This document shows, in pieces, positions 8,054 to 15,947 of a stretch of 31,808 bases of DNA; the first letter of the stretch is position 1, and each line of letters starts with the position of its first letter. Origin of the DNA: Pseudoluteimonas sp044226035 (GTDB lineage: Bacteria; Pseudomonadota; Gammaproteobacteria; Xanthomonadales; Xanthomonadaceae); assembly GCA_044226035.1 (NCBI GenBank), contig JBGAHT010000032.1, positions 1 to 31,808 on the forward strand, given 5' to 3'. Under the pieces are notes generated by a model that saw only the letters and a program-made list of their open reading frames with translations, made no database searches and was not told the DNA's origin. A program made the position numbers and the translations under genes.

Positions 8054-10995
8054 ACGAGCCCGTCCTCGACCTGAGCCCCTCGCCCGGCGACGAGGTCAAG
8101 CGCACCACGTGCTACATGTGCGCCTGCCGTTGCGGCATCAAGGTGTGGGTGAAGGACGGCAGAATCCGCTACATCCAGGGCAACCGCGAGCACCCGGTCA
8201 ACCAGGGCGTGCTGTGCGCGAAGGGCGCGAGCGGGATCATGCAGCACTACTCGCCGGCGCGGCTGCGCAAGCCGCTGCTGCGCGTGGGCGAACGCGGCAA
8301 GGGCGAGTTCCGCGAAATCGAATGGGACGAGGCGCTCGACATCGCCGCGTCGTGGCTGAAGCCGATCCGCGAACGCAATCCCGACGGACTGGCGTTCTTC
8401 ACCGGCCGCGACCAGTCGCAGGCGCTGACCGGCTGGTGGGCGCAGCAATTCGGCACGGTGAACTACGCCGCGCACGGCGGTTTCTGCTCGGTGAACATGG
8501 CCGCCGGCGGCCTGTACTCCATCGGCGGCAGCTTCTGGGAATTCGGCGAACCGGACTGGGAACACACGCGCTACCTGATGTTGTGGGGCGTGGCCGAAGA
8601 CCACGATTCCAACCCGATCAAGCTCGGGCTCGGCAAGCTGAAGGCGCGCGGCGCCAAGATCGTCGCGGTCAATCCGGTGCGCAGCGGCTATGGCGCGATC
8701 GCCGACGAGTGGATCGGCATCCGCCCCGGCACCGACGGCCTGTTCGCGTTCGCGCTGATCCACGAATTGCTGGAAGCCGACCGCATCGACCTCGATTACC
8801 TGGTGCGTTACGCGAACGCGCACTGGCTGGTGATCGACCATCCCGGCGGCGCCGACGACGGCCTGTTCGCGCGCGACGCGGACGGGAATGCGTTGTGCGC
8901 TATCGCTCCTCCCCCTTCCCCGGAAGGGGGAGGTTGGGAGGGGGTTGGTGGAACAGGAAACACAACCCCACCCCAATCCTCCCCTTCTGCAGAAGGGGAG
9001 GGAGTGCGATTCGTGGATGCGAACGCCATCGGCATTTCGCCCGCCGTGGTCGGCGAGTACGTGTTGCCGGACGGAAGGAAAGCACGCCCCGTCTTCCAGC
9101 TGATCGTCGAGCGCTACCTCAATCCGCAGTATTCGCCGGACGCCGTCAGCGAGCGCTGCGGCATCCCCGCCGACACCATCCGCCGCATCGCCCGCGAACT
9201 CGCGGAGGCCGCGTTCGACAGCAAGCTCGAACTGCCGATCGCCTGGACCGACAGCTGGGGCCGCGAACACGCGACGATGGAAGGCCGGCCGGTGTCGATG
9301 CACGCGATGCGCGGGATCAGCGCGCACAGCAACGGCTTCCACACCTGCCGCGCGCTGCACCTGCTGCAGCTGCTGCTCGGCGCGGTGGACGCGCCGGGTT
9401 CGTTCCGCTACCAGCCGCCGTTCCCGAAACCGATCCCGCCCGCGAACCGGCCCGGCAAGGCGCGCAAGCCCGATGGCGTGCTGGATGCCGCGCCGCTCGG
9501 TTTCGTGCACGGGCCGGAAGACCTCGTCGTCGACGAAGCCGGCCAGCCGCGCCGCATCGACCATGCGTATTCGTGGGCGTATCCACTGTCCGCGCACGGG
9601 ATGATGCACACCGTGATCCGCAACGCCTGGGCCGGCGATCCCTACAGGATCGACACCCTGCTGATGTTCATGGCCAACATGAGCTGGAACTCGGCGATGA
9701 ACACCGGCGAGACCATGCGCTGGCTCACCGACAAGGACGAAGCCGGCAAGTACAGGATCCCGCGCATCATCTATTCCGATGCGTATGCCTCGGAGATGGT
9801 GGCCTACGCCGACCTGGTGTTGCCGGACACGACCTACCTCGAACGCTTCGACGCGATCAGCCTGCTGGATCGCCCGATCAGCGACGCCGACGCCGCCAGC
9901 GACGCGATCCGCCATCCGGTGTTCGATCCTGAAACGCAGCTCGACGAAGACGGCCGGCCACGCGACGTGCGCGGCTTCCAGTCGGCGCTGATCGACCTCG
10001 GCGCACGCATCGGCCTGCCCGGATTGGTGAACGAGGACGGCTCGCCGAAATACCGCGACTACGCGGATTACATCATTCGCCACGAACGCGCGCCCGGCGT
10101 CGGCCTGCTCGCCGGCTGGCGCGGCGAGGACGGCGCGCAGGAAGGCAAGGGCGCGCCGAACCCCGGGCAGCTGCAGCGCTACATCGAGCACGGCGGGTTC
10201 TGGCACGCGCCGATCCCCGAATCCGCGCGCTACTTCAAGATGGCCAACCGCGACTACCTGCGCTGGGCGCAAGGCTTCGGCTTCGTGCCGAACGATGCGC
10301 CGATCGTGCTGCAACTGTATTCGGAGGCGCTGCAGAAGTTCCGCCTCGCCGCGCAGGGCCACGGCGCGCAGCAGCCGCCCGCCGAACACCGCGAGCGCGT
10401 GGCGACCTATTTCGATCCGCTGCCGGTCTGGTACGAGCCGTTCGAACACGACCAGACCTCGCGCGAGGCCTTCCCGCTCAACGCGGTGACCCAGCGGCCG
10501 ATGTTCATGTACCACGCCTGGGGCTCGCAGAACGCGTGGCTGCGGCAGATCACCGCGCGCAATTTCCTGTACCTGCATCCGCGGACGGGCGCGGCGCACG
10601 GCATCGCCGACGAGGACTGGGTCGAGGTGCGTTCGCACAACGGTTCGATCCGGGTGCAGGCCAAGTTCGCCGCCAACGTGCAGCCGGACACGGTCTGGAC
10701 CTGGAACGCGATCGGCAAGCGCAAGCGCGCATGGCGCCTGGCCGCGGACGCTCCCGAAGGCGAAAAGGGCTTCCTGCTCAACCATTTGATCTCGGACCTG
10801 ACCCCTCGCGGGGACTACGCCAACGCCGATCCGGTCACCGGGCAGGCGGCCTGGTTCGACCTGCGCGTGTCCATCCGCCCGGCGGCGGCAGGGCCGGCCG
10901 CGGGCAGCGAACCGCAGTTCCCGCCGCTGGAATTTCCCGAAGCGGGCGAACGCCCGCTACGCTATGGTGCGTGGATGCGCGGCCGGCGGGGTTGA
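8050..10995 (+). CDS. soeA: Molybdopterin oxidoreductase, SoeA-like catalytic subunit
   Basis: This is a 981-residue enzyme of the DMSO reductase superfamily. Seen: an N-terminal [4Fe-4S] motif C21-x2-C24-x3-C28-x27-C56, a likely molybdenum-ligand cysteine at C146 in HGGFCSVNMA, and a C-terminal pterin-binding domain (about 820-950). There is no twin-arginine signal, so it should face the cytoplasm. This favours the sulfite:quinone oxidoreductase SoeA over the periplasmic polysulfide, thiosulfate and tetrathionate reductases. SoeB- and SoeC-like genes follow in the same operon. The GTG start is forced by the Fe-S motif and overlaps the upstream stop. Odd: residues about 286-319 are the translation of a repeat element. 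The substrate remains an inference. Confidence 0.8.
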   Translation: MNEPVLDLSPSPGDEVKRTTCYMCACRCGIKVWVKDGRIRYIQGNREHPVNQGVLCAKGASGIMQHYSPARLRKPLLRVGERGKGEFREIEWDEALDIAASWLKPIRERNPDGLAFFTGRDQSQALTGWWAQQFGTVNYAAHGGFCSVNMAAGGLYSIGGSFWEFGEPDWEHTRYLMLWGVAEDHDSNPIKLGLGKLKARGAKIVAVNPVRSGYGAIADEWIGIRPGTDGLFAFALIHELLEADRIDLDYLVRYANAHWLVIDHPGGADDGLFARDADGNALCAIAPPPSPEGGGWEGVGGTGNTTPPQSSPSAEGEGVRFVDANAIGISPAVVGEYVLPDGRKARPVFQLIVERYLNPQYSPDAVSERCGIPADTIRRIARELAEAAFDSKLELPIAWTDSWGREHATMEGRPVSMHAMRGISAHSNGFHTCRALHLLQLLLGAVDAPGSFRYQPPFPKPIPPANRPGKARKPDGVLDAAPLGFVHGPEDLVVDEAGQPRRIDHAYSWAYPLSAHGMMHTVIRNAWAGDPYRIDTLLMFMANMSWNSAMNTGETMRWLTDKDEAGKYRIPRIIYSDAYASEMVAYADLVLPDTTYLERFDAISLLDRPISDADAASDAIRHPVFDPETQLDEDGRPRDVRGFQSALIDLGARIGLPGLVNEDGSPKYRDYADYIIRHERAPGVGLLAGWRGEDGAQEGKGAPNPGQLQRYIEHGGFWHAPIPESARYFKMANRDYLRWAQGFGFVPNDAPIVLQLYSEALQKFRLAAQGHGAQQPPAEHRERVATYFDPLPVWYEPFEHDQTSREAFPLNAVTQRPMFMYHAWGSQNAWLRQITARNFLYLHPRTGAAHGIADEDWVEVRSHNGSIRVQAKFAANVQPDTVWTWNAIGKRKRAWRLAADAPEGEKGFLLNHLISDLTPRGDYANADPVTGQAAWFDLRVSIRPAAAGPAAGSEPQFPPLEFPEAGERPLRYGAWMRGRRG
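8905..9006 (+). repeat. Paired-hairpin element, copy 2, inside the soeA reading frame
   Basis: Two near-perfect hairpins lie within the coding sequence: CTCCCCCTTCC-CC-GGAAGGGGGAG (8909-8932) and the palindrome CTCCCCTTCTG/CAGAAGGGGAG (8979-9000). The joining segment has GGTTGGGAGGGGGTTG and its answer CAACCCCACCCCAATC. The layout and much of the sequence match the element at 17326-17434, and at 2691-2796 on the other strand. It is read in frame as about 34 residues rich in Pro, Gly and Ser, with no stop codon. Confidence 0.85.
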
Positions 10996-11046
10996 AGCCC
11001 GGGCGCCCTCCCCGACCCCCACCGCACCACCGGAGAGCCAGTACCC

Positions 11047-12813
11047 ATGGGATGGCAAGCTTGGGCGACCGTCGCCATCATCGTCGCGGCGGTGATCGCC
11101 TTCGCCAGCGAGAAAATCCGCATCGACCTGGTCGCGCTGCTGGTGCTGGCGCTGCTGGTGGTGCTGCACATCATCGGGCTGGACGACGCACTGAGCGGCT
11201 TCAGCAACGAGGCCACGATCACCGTGGCCGCGATGTTCGCGCTGAGCCTGGGCATCGAGCGCTCCGGCGCGCTGGAACCGCTGAGCCGCTGGCTGTCGCG
11301 GATCCGCAAGCCGTGGCTGCTGACCCTGGCGATGATGCTGACCATCGCGCCGCTGGGCGCGTTCGTGAAGAACATCGCGCTGGTCGCCACCTTCCTGCCG
11401 CTGGCGCTGCGCGTGTGCGCGCGCTCGGGCACCGCGCCGGCGCGGGTGCTGATGCCGATGGCGTACGCGGCGCAGATGGGCGGCGTGTGCACCCTGATCG
11501 GCACCTCGTCCAACCTGCTCACCGACACCCTCGCGCAGAAGCATGGCCTGCCGCCGTTCGGCGTGTTCGAATTCACCAAGCTCGGCGCGATCCTGGCCCT
11601 GGTCGGCATCGCCTACCTGCTGCTGGTCGGGCGCTGGCTGCTGCCGCAGAAATCCGACGCCAAATTGCCGGCCGAGCAAGACATCGGCAAGTACGTGGCC
11701 GAACTGCGCGTCGGCCGCGATTCGGCCGTGCGCGACAGGACCCTCGAGGAAGTCGGCCTGGGCGAGAAGTACGGCATCCATCCGCTGGAACTGCTGCGCG
11801 GCGAGGAACAGCTGTGGTCGCCGCGTTCGGAGAAGCTGCAGACCGGCGACGTGCTGCTGGTGCGCGGCGAATGGGAGAAGATCGAGGAATTCCGCAAGGT
11901 CGCGCGGCTCGAGCATGCACCCGAGCACCGCTACCTGCAGGAAGGCGACGACCCGCGGGTGCTGGTCGAGATCATGGTCGCGCCGGCGAGCCGCGCCATC
12001 GGCCGCAACCTGCCGGACCTGAACCTGCAGTGGCTGTACGACGCCAACGTGCTCGCCATCCACCGCCGCGGCCACGTCCTGCACAGCACCCTGAAGTCGG
12101 TGGACCTCGACCTCGGCGACGTGCTGCTGATGCTGATCGACGAGGACAAGGTGCCGCGCCTGCGCAGCGACGACCGCTTCATCGTGCTCAGCGCGCGCGA
12201 GGAAGCGCCCGCGACGCCGCGCAAGGCCTGGTACGCGGTCGGGATCATGGCGATGGTGGTCGTGGCCTCGGGCATGCACTGGCTGCCGATCCCGGCGGCG
12301 GCGATCTGCGGCGCGGTGGCGATGGCCTTCGCCGGCTGCTACGGGCGCCGCGACATCTACCAGTCGATGGACTGGAAGATCATCATCCTGCTCGGCGCGA
12401 TCCTGCCGCTGGGCATCGCGATCGAGAAGACCGGCCTGGCCGACGCGGTGGTCTCCAGCAGCATGGGGCTGGTCGGCGACCACGGCCCATGGCTCGCGCT
12501 GCTGGTGGTGTACCTGCTCACCGCGCTGCTGACCGAACTGATGGGCCACAACCCCTCGGTGGTGCTGATGGTCGGCATCGCGGTGTCGATGGCGCATTCG
12601 GTGCACGCCGATCCGCGTCCGTTCGTGGTCGCGGTGGCGTTCGCGGCGGCGACGTCGTTCGCAACCCCGGTCGGCTATCCGACCAACACCATGGTGTATT
12701 ACGCCGGCGGCTACCGCTTCACCGACTTCATGAAGGTCGGCATCCCGTTGATCGCGCTGTTCTGCGTGCTTTCGATGTGGTTGATCCCGCAGTTCTGGCC
12801 GTTCCATCCCTGA
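11047..12813 (+). CDS. SLC13-family permease with two TrkA-C domains
   Basis: This is a 588-residue inner-membrane transporter of the divalent anion:sodium symporter group. Seen: N-terminal membrane helices (about 5-200, with the NEATITVAAMFALSLGIERSG and IGTSSNLLTD blocks of the family), a soluble middle (about 215-385) with two RCK_C/TrkA-C-like regions, then C-terminal helices ending with AFAAATSFATPVGYPTNTMVY. Relatives of this shape (SAC1/SLT type) are linked to sulfate or other oxyanions. Sitting between soeA and soeB, it might import sulfite-yielding compounds or move sulfate; this is inference. A GGAGAG ribosome site lies upstream. Confidence 0.85.
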   Translation: MGWQAWATVAIIVAAVIAFASEKIRIDLVALLVLALLVVLHIIGLDDALSGFSNEATITVAAMFALSLGIERSGALEPLSRWLSRIRKPWLLTLAMMLTIAPLGAFVKNIALVATFLPLALRVCARSGTAPARVLMPMAYAAQMGGVCTLIGTSSNLLTDTLAQKHGLPPFGVFEFTKLGAILALVGIAYLLLVGRWLLPQKSDAKLPAEQDIGKYVAELRVGRDSAVRDRTLEEVGLGEKYGIHPLELLRGEEQLWSPRSEKLQTGDVLLVRGEWEKIEEFRKVARLEHAPEHRYLQEGDDPRVLVEIMVAPASRAIGRNLPDLNLQWLYDANVLAIHRRGHVLHSTLKSVDLDLGDVLLMLIDEDKVPRLRSDDRFIVLSAREEAPATPRKAWYAVGIMAMVVVASGMHWLPIPAAAICGAVAMAFAGCYGRRDIYQSMDWKIIILLGAILPLGIAIEKTGLADAVVSSSMGLVGDHGPWLALLVVYLLTALLTELMGHNPSVVLMVGIAVSMAHSVHADPRPFVVAVAFAAATSFATPVGYPTNTMVYYAGGYRFTDFMKVGIPLIALFCVLSMWLIPQFWPFHP

Positions 12814-12846
12814 CCCGTGGCGGCGGCGGGCGTATCATCCCGCCGC

Positions 12847-13485
12847 ATGGACGCGCCGCTCGACTGGTACTTCGACTTCATCTCGCCGTTCGCCTACCTG
12901 CAGTGGCGACGGCTGCGCCGCGACCATCCCGATGTCGCGCTGGCGCCGAAGCCGCTGCTGTTCGCCGCGATCCTCGACCGCGTCGGCCAGCTCGGCCCCG
13001 CGGAAATCCCGCAGAAGCGGCGCCACACCTACCGCATCGTGCTGTGGCAGGCGCGCGAGGCCGGCATCCCGCTGGCGTTCCCGCCCGCGCATCCGTTCAA
13101 CCCGCTGCCGGCGCTGCGCCTGTGCCTGGCCGCACCGGACCGCATCGCCGCGATCGACGCGATCTTCACCCACTTGTGGGAACACGGCCGTGCGGCCGAC
13201 AGCGTCGAGGCGCTGGCCGGCGTCGCGGCATCGCTGGGCATCGACGACCCGGCCGCCGCGATCGCCCGCGACGAGGTGAAGCGCGAACTGCTGGCCAACG
13301 GCGAGGAGGCGCTGGCGCTCGGGGTGTTCGGCGTGCCGACGCTGCGCGTGCGCGACGAATTGTTCTGGGGCAACGACGCCACCGAACTGGCGCTGGCCTA
13401 CGCGCGCGATCCCGGCGTGCTCGACGCCGAAATGCGCCGCGTCGACGCATTGCCCGAGGGCATCCGGCGGAAACGCCCCGCATGA
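12847..13485 (+). CDS. DsbA-fold protein, 2-hydroxychromene-2-carboxylate isomerase family
   Basis: This is a 212-residue cytoplasmic protein of the kappa-class glutathione transferase/HCCA isomerase family. Seen: N-terminal WYFDFISPFAYLQ with Ser13 at the active position, then the helical insert, and the cis-proline loop GVFGVPTLRV near 170. There is no CxxC, so it is not a thiol oxidoreductase of the DsbA type. Its ATG follows the permease stop by 33 bases and its TGA overlaps the ATG of the soeB-like gene. The family uses glutathione; a glutathione-linked sulfur substrate would fit the operon but is speculative. Confidence 0.85.
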   Translation: MDAPLDWYFDFISPFAYLQWRRLRRDHPDVALAPKPLLFAAILDRVGQLGPAEIPQKRRHTYRIVLWQAREAGIPLAFPPAHPFNPLPALRLCLAAPDRIAAIDAIFTHLWEHGRAADSVEALAGVAASLGIDDPAAAIARDEVKRELLANGEEALALGVFGVPTLRVRDELFWGNDATELALAYARDPGVLDAEMRRVDALPEGIRRKRPA

Positions 13486-14243
13486 CCGCCCTGCCGCCGC
13501 CGTCGAAGAAGAAGCTCGGGCTGGTGATCGATCTCGACACCTGCGTCGGCTGCCACGCCTGCGCGACCAGTTGCAAGGAATGGAACGCCGGCGGCATCGC
13601 CGGGCCGCTGACCGACGAACGCCCCTACGGCAAGGATCCGCAGGGCGTGTGGTTCAACCGCGTGCACAGCTATGAAATCGAAGCGACCGGGGACCAGGGA
13701 CCGGGGACCGGGGAAGCGCAGCCGGCGATGACGTTGCACTTTCCGCGCAGCTGCCTGCATTGCGAAACCCCGGCCTGCGTCACCGTGTGCCCGACCGGCG
13801 CCAGCTACAAGCGCGCCGAGGACGGCATCGTGCTGGTCGACGAGGACAAGTGCATCGGCTGCAAGCTGTGCAGCTGGGCCTGCCCCTACGGCGCGCGCGA
13901 GTACAGCGCGGTCGAGGGCGTGATGAAGAAATGCACGCTGTGCGTGGACCGCATCTACAACGACAAGCTCGACGAAATCGACCGCCAGCCGGCCTGCGTG
14001 CAGGCCTGCCCGACCCGCGCGCGCCATTTCGGCGACCTCGGCGATCCCCAATCGCAGGTGTCGAAACTGGTGGCCGAACGCGGCGGCGTGGCGTTGATGC
14101 CCGAACTCGGCTACGCGCCGACCAACCGCTACCTGCCGCCGCGCCCGCGCCGCGCCGGCGATGGCGTGCCCGCGGACAACGCGGAGCGAGCCGACGCCGG
14201 CAATTTCGCGCAACGCTGGCTCAACCGACTCATCCAACGCTAG
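13482..14243 (+). CDS. soeB: Four-cluster iron-sulfur subunit, SoeB-like
   Basis: This is a 253-residue ferredoxin-like electron-transfer subunit of the DmsB/PsrB/SoeB group. It carries electrons between the molybdenum subunit and the membrane anchor. Seen: four cysteine groups for [4Fe-4S] clusters, at C21/24/27/31, C91/94/99/103, C124/127/130/134 and C151/154/172/176. There is no signal peptide, in line with a cytoplasmic enzyme. The start overlaps the upstream stop (ATGA). Odd: residues about 69-78 (TGDQGPGTGE) come from a 7-base direct repeat (GGGGACC) lying between the first and second cysteine groups, probably in a surface loop. Confidence 0.85.
   Translation: MTALPPPSKKKLGLVIDLDTCVGCHACATSCKEWNAGGIAGPLTDERPYGKDPQGVWFNRVHSYEIEATGDQGPGTGEAQPAMTLHFPRSCLHCETPACVTVCPTGASYKRAEDGIVLVDEDKCIGCKLCSWACPYGAREYSAVEGVMKKCTLCVDRIYNDKLDEIDRQPACVQACPTRARHFGDLGDPQSQVSKLVAERGGVALMPELGYAPTNRYLPPRPRRAGDGVPADNAERADAGNFAQRWLNRLIQR
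13689..13716 (+). repeat. 7-base tandem repeat inside soeB-like gene
   Basis: Four back-to-back units near GGGGACC (one variant AGGGACC, the last one partial) are read as GDQGPGTGE. Because 28 bases are not a multiple of three, the flanking frame must have adapted when this arose. It may be a short form of the GGGACC-type repeats found between genes in related bacteria. Confidence 0.65.
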
Positions 14244-14251
14244 GAACCGCC

Positions 14252-14596
14252 ATGGCCGACGCCACTCCCGTCCTCGTCACCACCACCGACGGCTTCGAGG
14301 GCCGCCGCATCGTCGCGTACAAGGGCCTGGTCGGCGGCGACGCGATCCTCGGCGCGAACATGTTCCGCGATTTCTTCGCCGGCATCCGCGACATCCTCGG
14401 CGGGCGCTCGGGCAGCTACGAGAAGGTGCTGCGCAAGGCCAAGAACGAGGCCATCGGCGACATGATGGAACAGGCGCGCGAACTCGGCGCGAACGCGGTG
14501 GTCGGCATCGACCTCGATTACGAAACCATCCAGATCCAGGACGGCGGCTCGATGCTGATGGTGTCGGCCTCGGGCACCGCGGTGGTGGTCGAGTAA
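14252..14596 (+). CDS. YbjQ/UPF0145 family protein
   Basis: This is a 114-residue protein of the YbjQ (DUF74) family, small proteins that form pentamers and were once called heavy-metal-binding. Seen: the start VTTTDGFEGRRIVAYKGLV, the block GANMFRDFFAGIRDILGGRSGSYEKVL and the signature ELGANAVVGIDLDYE, all close to the family pattern and at full length. It lies 8 bases after soeB and 9 before soeC, inside the operon. Its function is not established. Its place between two enzyme subunits hints at a role in assembly or metal handling. Confidence 0.9.
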   Translation: MADATPVLVTTTDGFEGRRIVAYKGLVGGDAILGANMFRDFFAGIRDILGGRSGSYEKVLRKAKNEAIGDMMEQARELGANAVVGIDLDYETIQIQDGGSMLMVSASGTAVVVE

Positions 14597-14605
14597 GCCG
14601 GCCGC

Positions 14606-15526
14606 ATGAACCCCGCGCTTTCCGTCATCCTGTTCACCACCCTGTCCGGCACGGGCTACGGCCTGTGGCTGTGGCTGGGGTTGCGCATCGCGCTCGGCCC
14701 GCGCGCCTGGGACTTCGAACCGATCGGCTGGTTCTTCGCGCTGCTGCTCGGCGCGGCGCTGACCAGCATCGGCATCGTCGCCTCGCTCTGGCACCTGGGC
14801 AAGCCGCTGCGCGTGTGGCGCGCGTTCTCGCAATGGCGCACCTCGTGGATGTCGCGCGAGGGCGTGATGGCGGTCGCCACGCTCGCCGTCGCGGTGCTGA
14901 TGGTCGCGCCGCTGCCGGTTCCGCACGAACTCGTGCTGCGCCCGCTCGCCGCGCTGCTCGCGCTGTGCGCGCTCGGCACGGTGTGCAGCACCGCGATGAT
15001 CTACGCCTCGCTCAAACCCATTCCCGCGTGGCGGCAGCCGCTGGTGCTGCCGGGTTACATCGGCTTCGCGCTGCTCACCGGCGGCCTCGCCTTCGCCGCG
15101 CTGCCGCAACCGACGGAGGTGTTGCGCTTCGCACTGCCGGTCCTCGCCGTGCTCGCCATCGCGATGGCAATCCTGAAGCTCGTCTACTGGCGTTCGATCG
15201 ACGCCTCGCCGCCGCCGCAGACCCGTGGCGACGCCATCGGCCTGCCGAACCGCAAGCCCTCGGTGTTCGAACGCCCGCATACCGAGGCGAATTACCTGAC
15301 CAGGGAAATGGGCTTCGTCGTCGCGCGCAAACATGCGCGGAAGCTGCGGTTGTTCTCGCTGCTGCTGTTCGCCGCGGTTCCGGTCGTCTGCATCGTGCTG
15401 GCGATCGCGATGTCATCGCCGTGGCCGTGGCTGCTCATCGCCACGCTATCGGCGATCACCGGCACGTTCCTGGAACGCTGGCTGTTCTTCGCCCAGGCGA
15501 AGCATTTGGTGATGTTGTATTACTGA
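14606..15526 (+). CDS. soeC: DmsC-type membrane anchor subunit, SoeC-like
   Basis: This is a 306-residue integral membrane protein with about eight hydrophobic segments, matching the DmsC anchor family. It would bind quinone in the inner membrane and exchange electrons with the iron-sulfur subunit. Seen: ASLWHLGKPLRVWRAFSQWRTSWMSREG (about 56-83), a strong DmsC hallmark, and a cytoplasmic loop rich in Ser and Pro after residue 195. It is the last subunit gene of the operon and follows the YbjQ gene by 9 bases. DmsC-type anchors serve several enzymes, so the SoeC name rests on the leaderless SoeA-like partner. Confidence 0.85.
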   Translation: MNPALSVILFTTLSGTGYGLWLWLGLRIALGPRAWDFEPIGWFFALLLGAALTSIGIVASLWHLGKPLRVWRAFSQWRTSWMSREGVMAVATLAVAVLMVAPLPVPHELVLRPLAALLALCALGTVCSTAMIYASLKPIPAWRQPLVLPGYIGFALLTGGLAFAALPQPTEVLRFALPVLAVLAIAMAILKLVYWRSIDASPPPQTRGDAIGLPNRKPSVFERPHTEANYLTREMGFVVARKHARKLRLFSLLLFAAVPVVCIVLAIAMSSPWPWLLIATLSAITGTFLERWLFFAQAKHLVMLYY

Positions 15527-15539
15527 ACGGGATCCAGCC

Positions 15540-15947
15540 ATGTCGCCGACAAGCTGCCACGCATGGATCCTGCTGTCCGTTCCGGATCAAGCGGGGAGCC
15601 TCGACCAGGTGATCGGAATCGCGGATGCGATCAACCACGCCATTCCCACTCGTCGGGAACTACAAGACAGTCTCGGATTCCTGCGTGCGGCTGGACTCAT
15701 CGCCAAAACTGCAAGTGGATTTTGCTTGACAGATTCGGGTCGGTCTTTTTTGGCCCATGCGCGCAACCCGCCGAATGATTCGATCTTCGATACTTGGAAT
15801 CGCTTGGAGACCGAGCTTTCTCGCATCCAGACTGTATCTTTCGAGCCGGAAAGTATTTCGGAATCTGAATTCACTGAAGCCTTCGACGCATACAAGGCTT
15901 GGTTTGAGGACGAATATCGAAAATTTCAGTCTCGAGAAGAGACCTAG
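15540..15947 (+). CDS. Small protein of unknown function, possible winged-helix fold
   Basis: This is a 135-residue protein. The first 70 residues (PTRRELQDSLGFLRAAGLIAKTASGFCLTDSGRSFL) look like a winged helix as found in MarR/ArsR-like domains or small accessory proteins. The remainder is acidic and helical, ending in EDEYRKFQSREE. The DNA is clearly richer in A/T than its neighbours (TTTTTT, AAATTTC, less codon bias), so it may have arrived by transfer. It starts 13 bases after the soeC stop with only a weak ribosome site. No family is named with confidence. Confidence 0.6.
   Translation: MSPTSCHAWILLSVPDQAGSLDQVIGIADAINHAIPTRRELQDSLGFLRAAGLIAKTASGFCLTDSGRSFLAHARNPPNDSIFDTWNRLETELSRIQTVSFEPESISESEFTEAFDAYKAWFEDEYRKFQSREET

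Noticed and set aside
7684..10785. Long minus-strand open frame opposite the molybdoenzyme gene
   Set aside because: It is the shadow of soeA, with repetitive Arg/Val/Ala-rich sequence and no motifs.
8050..10995. Periplasmic polysulfide, thiosulfate or tetrathionate reductase
   Set aside because: The catalytic subunit has no twin-arginine signal, and the anchor is of DmsC type; a leaderless SoeA-like enzyme fits better, though substrate is unproven.
10957..12807. Minus-strand open frame rich in His, Gln and Arg opposite the SLC13 permease
   Set aside because: It mirrors a membrane protein gene read backwards; the permease has clear family motifs and a ribosome site.
12847..13485. Thiol-disulfide oxidoreductase (DsbA) as the product
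   Set aside because: The fold is DsbA-like, but the active site has SPF instead of CxxC, so the isomerase/kappa glutathione transferase family fits better.
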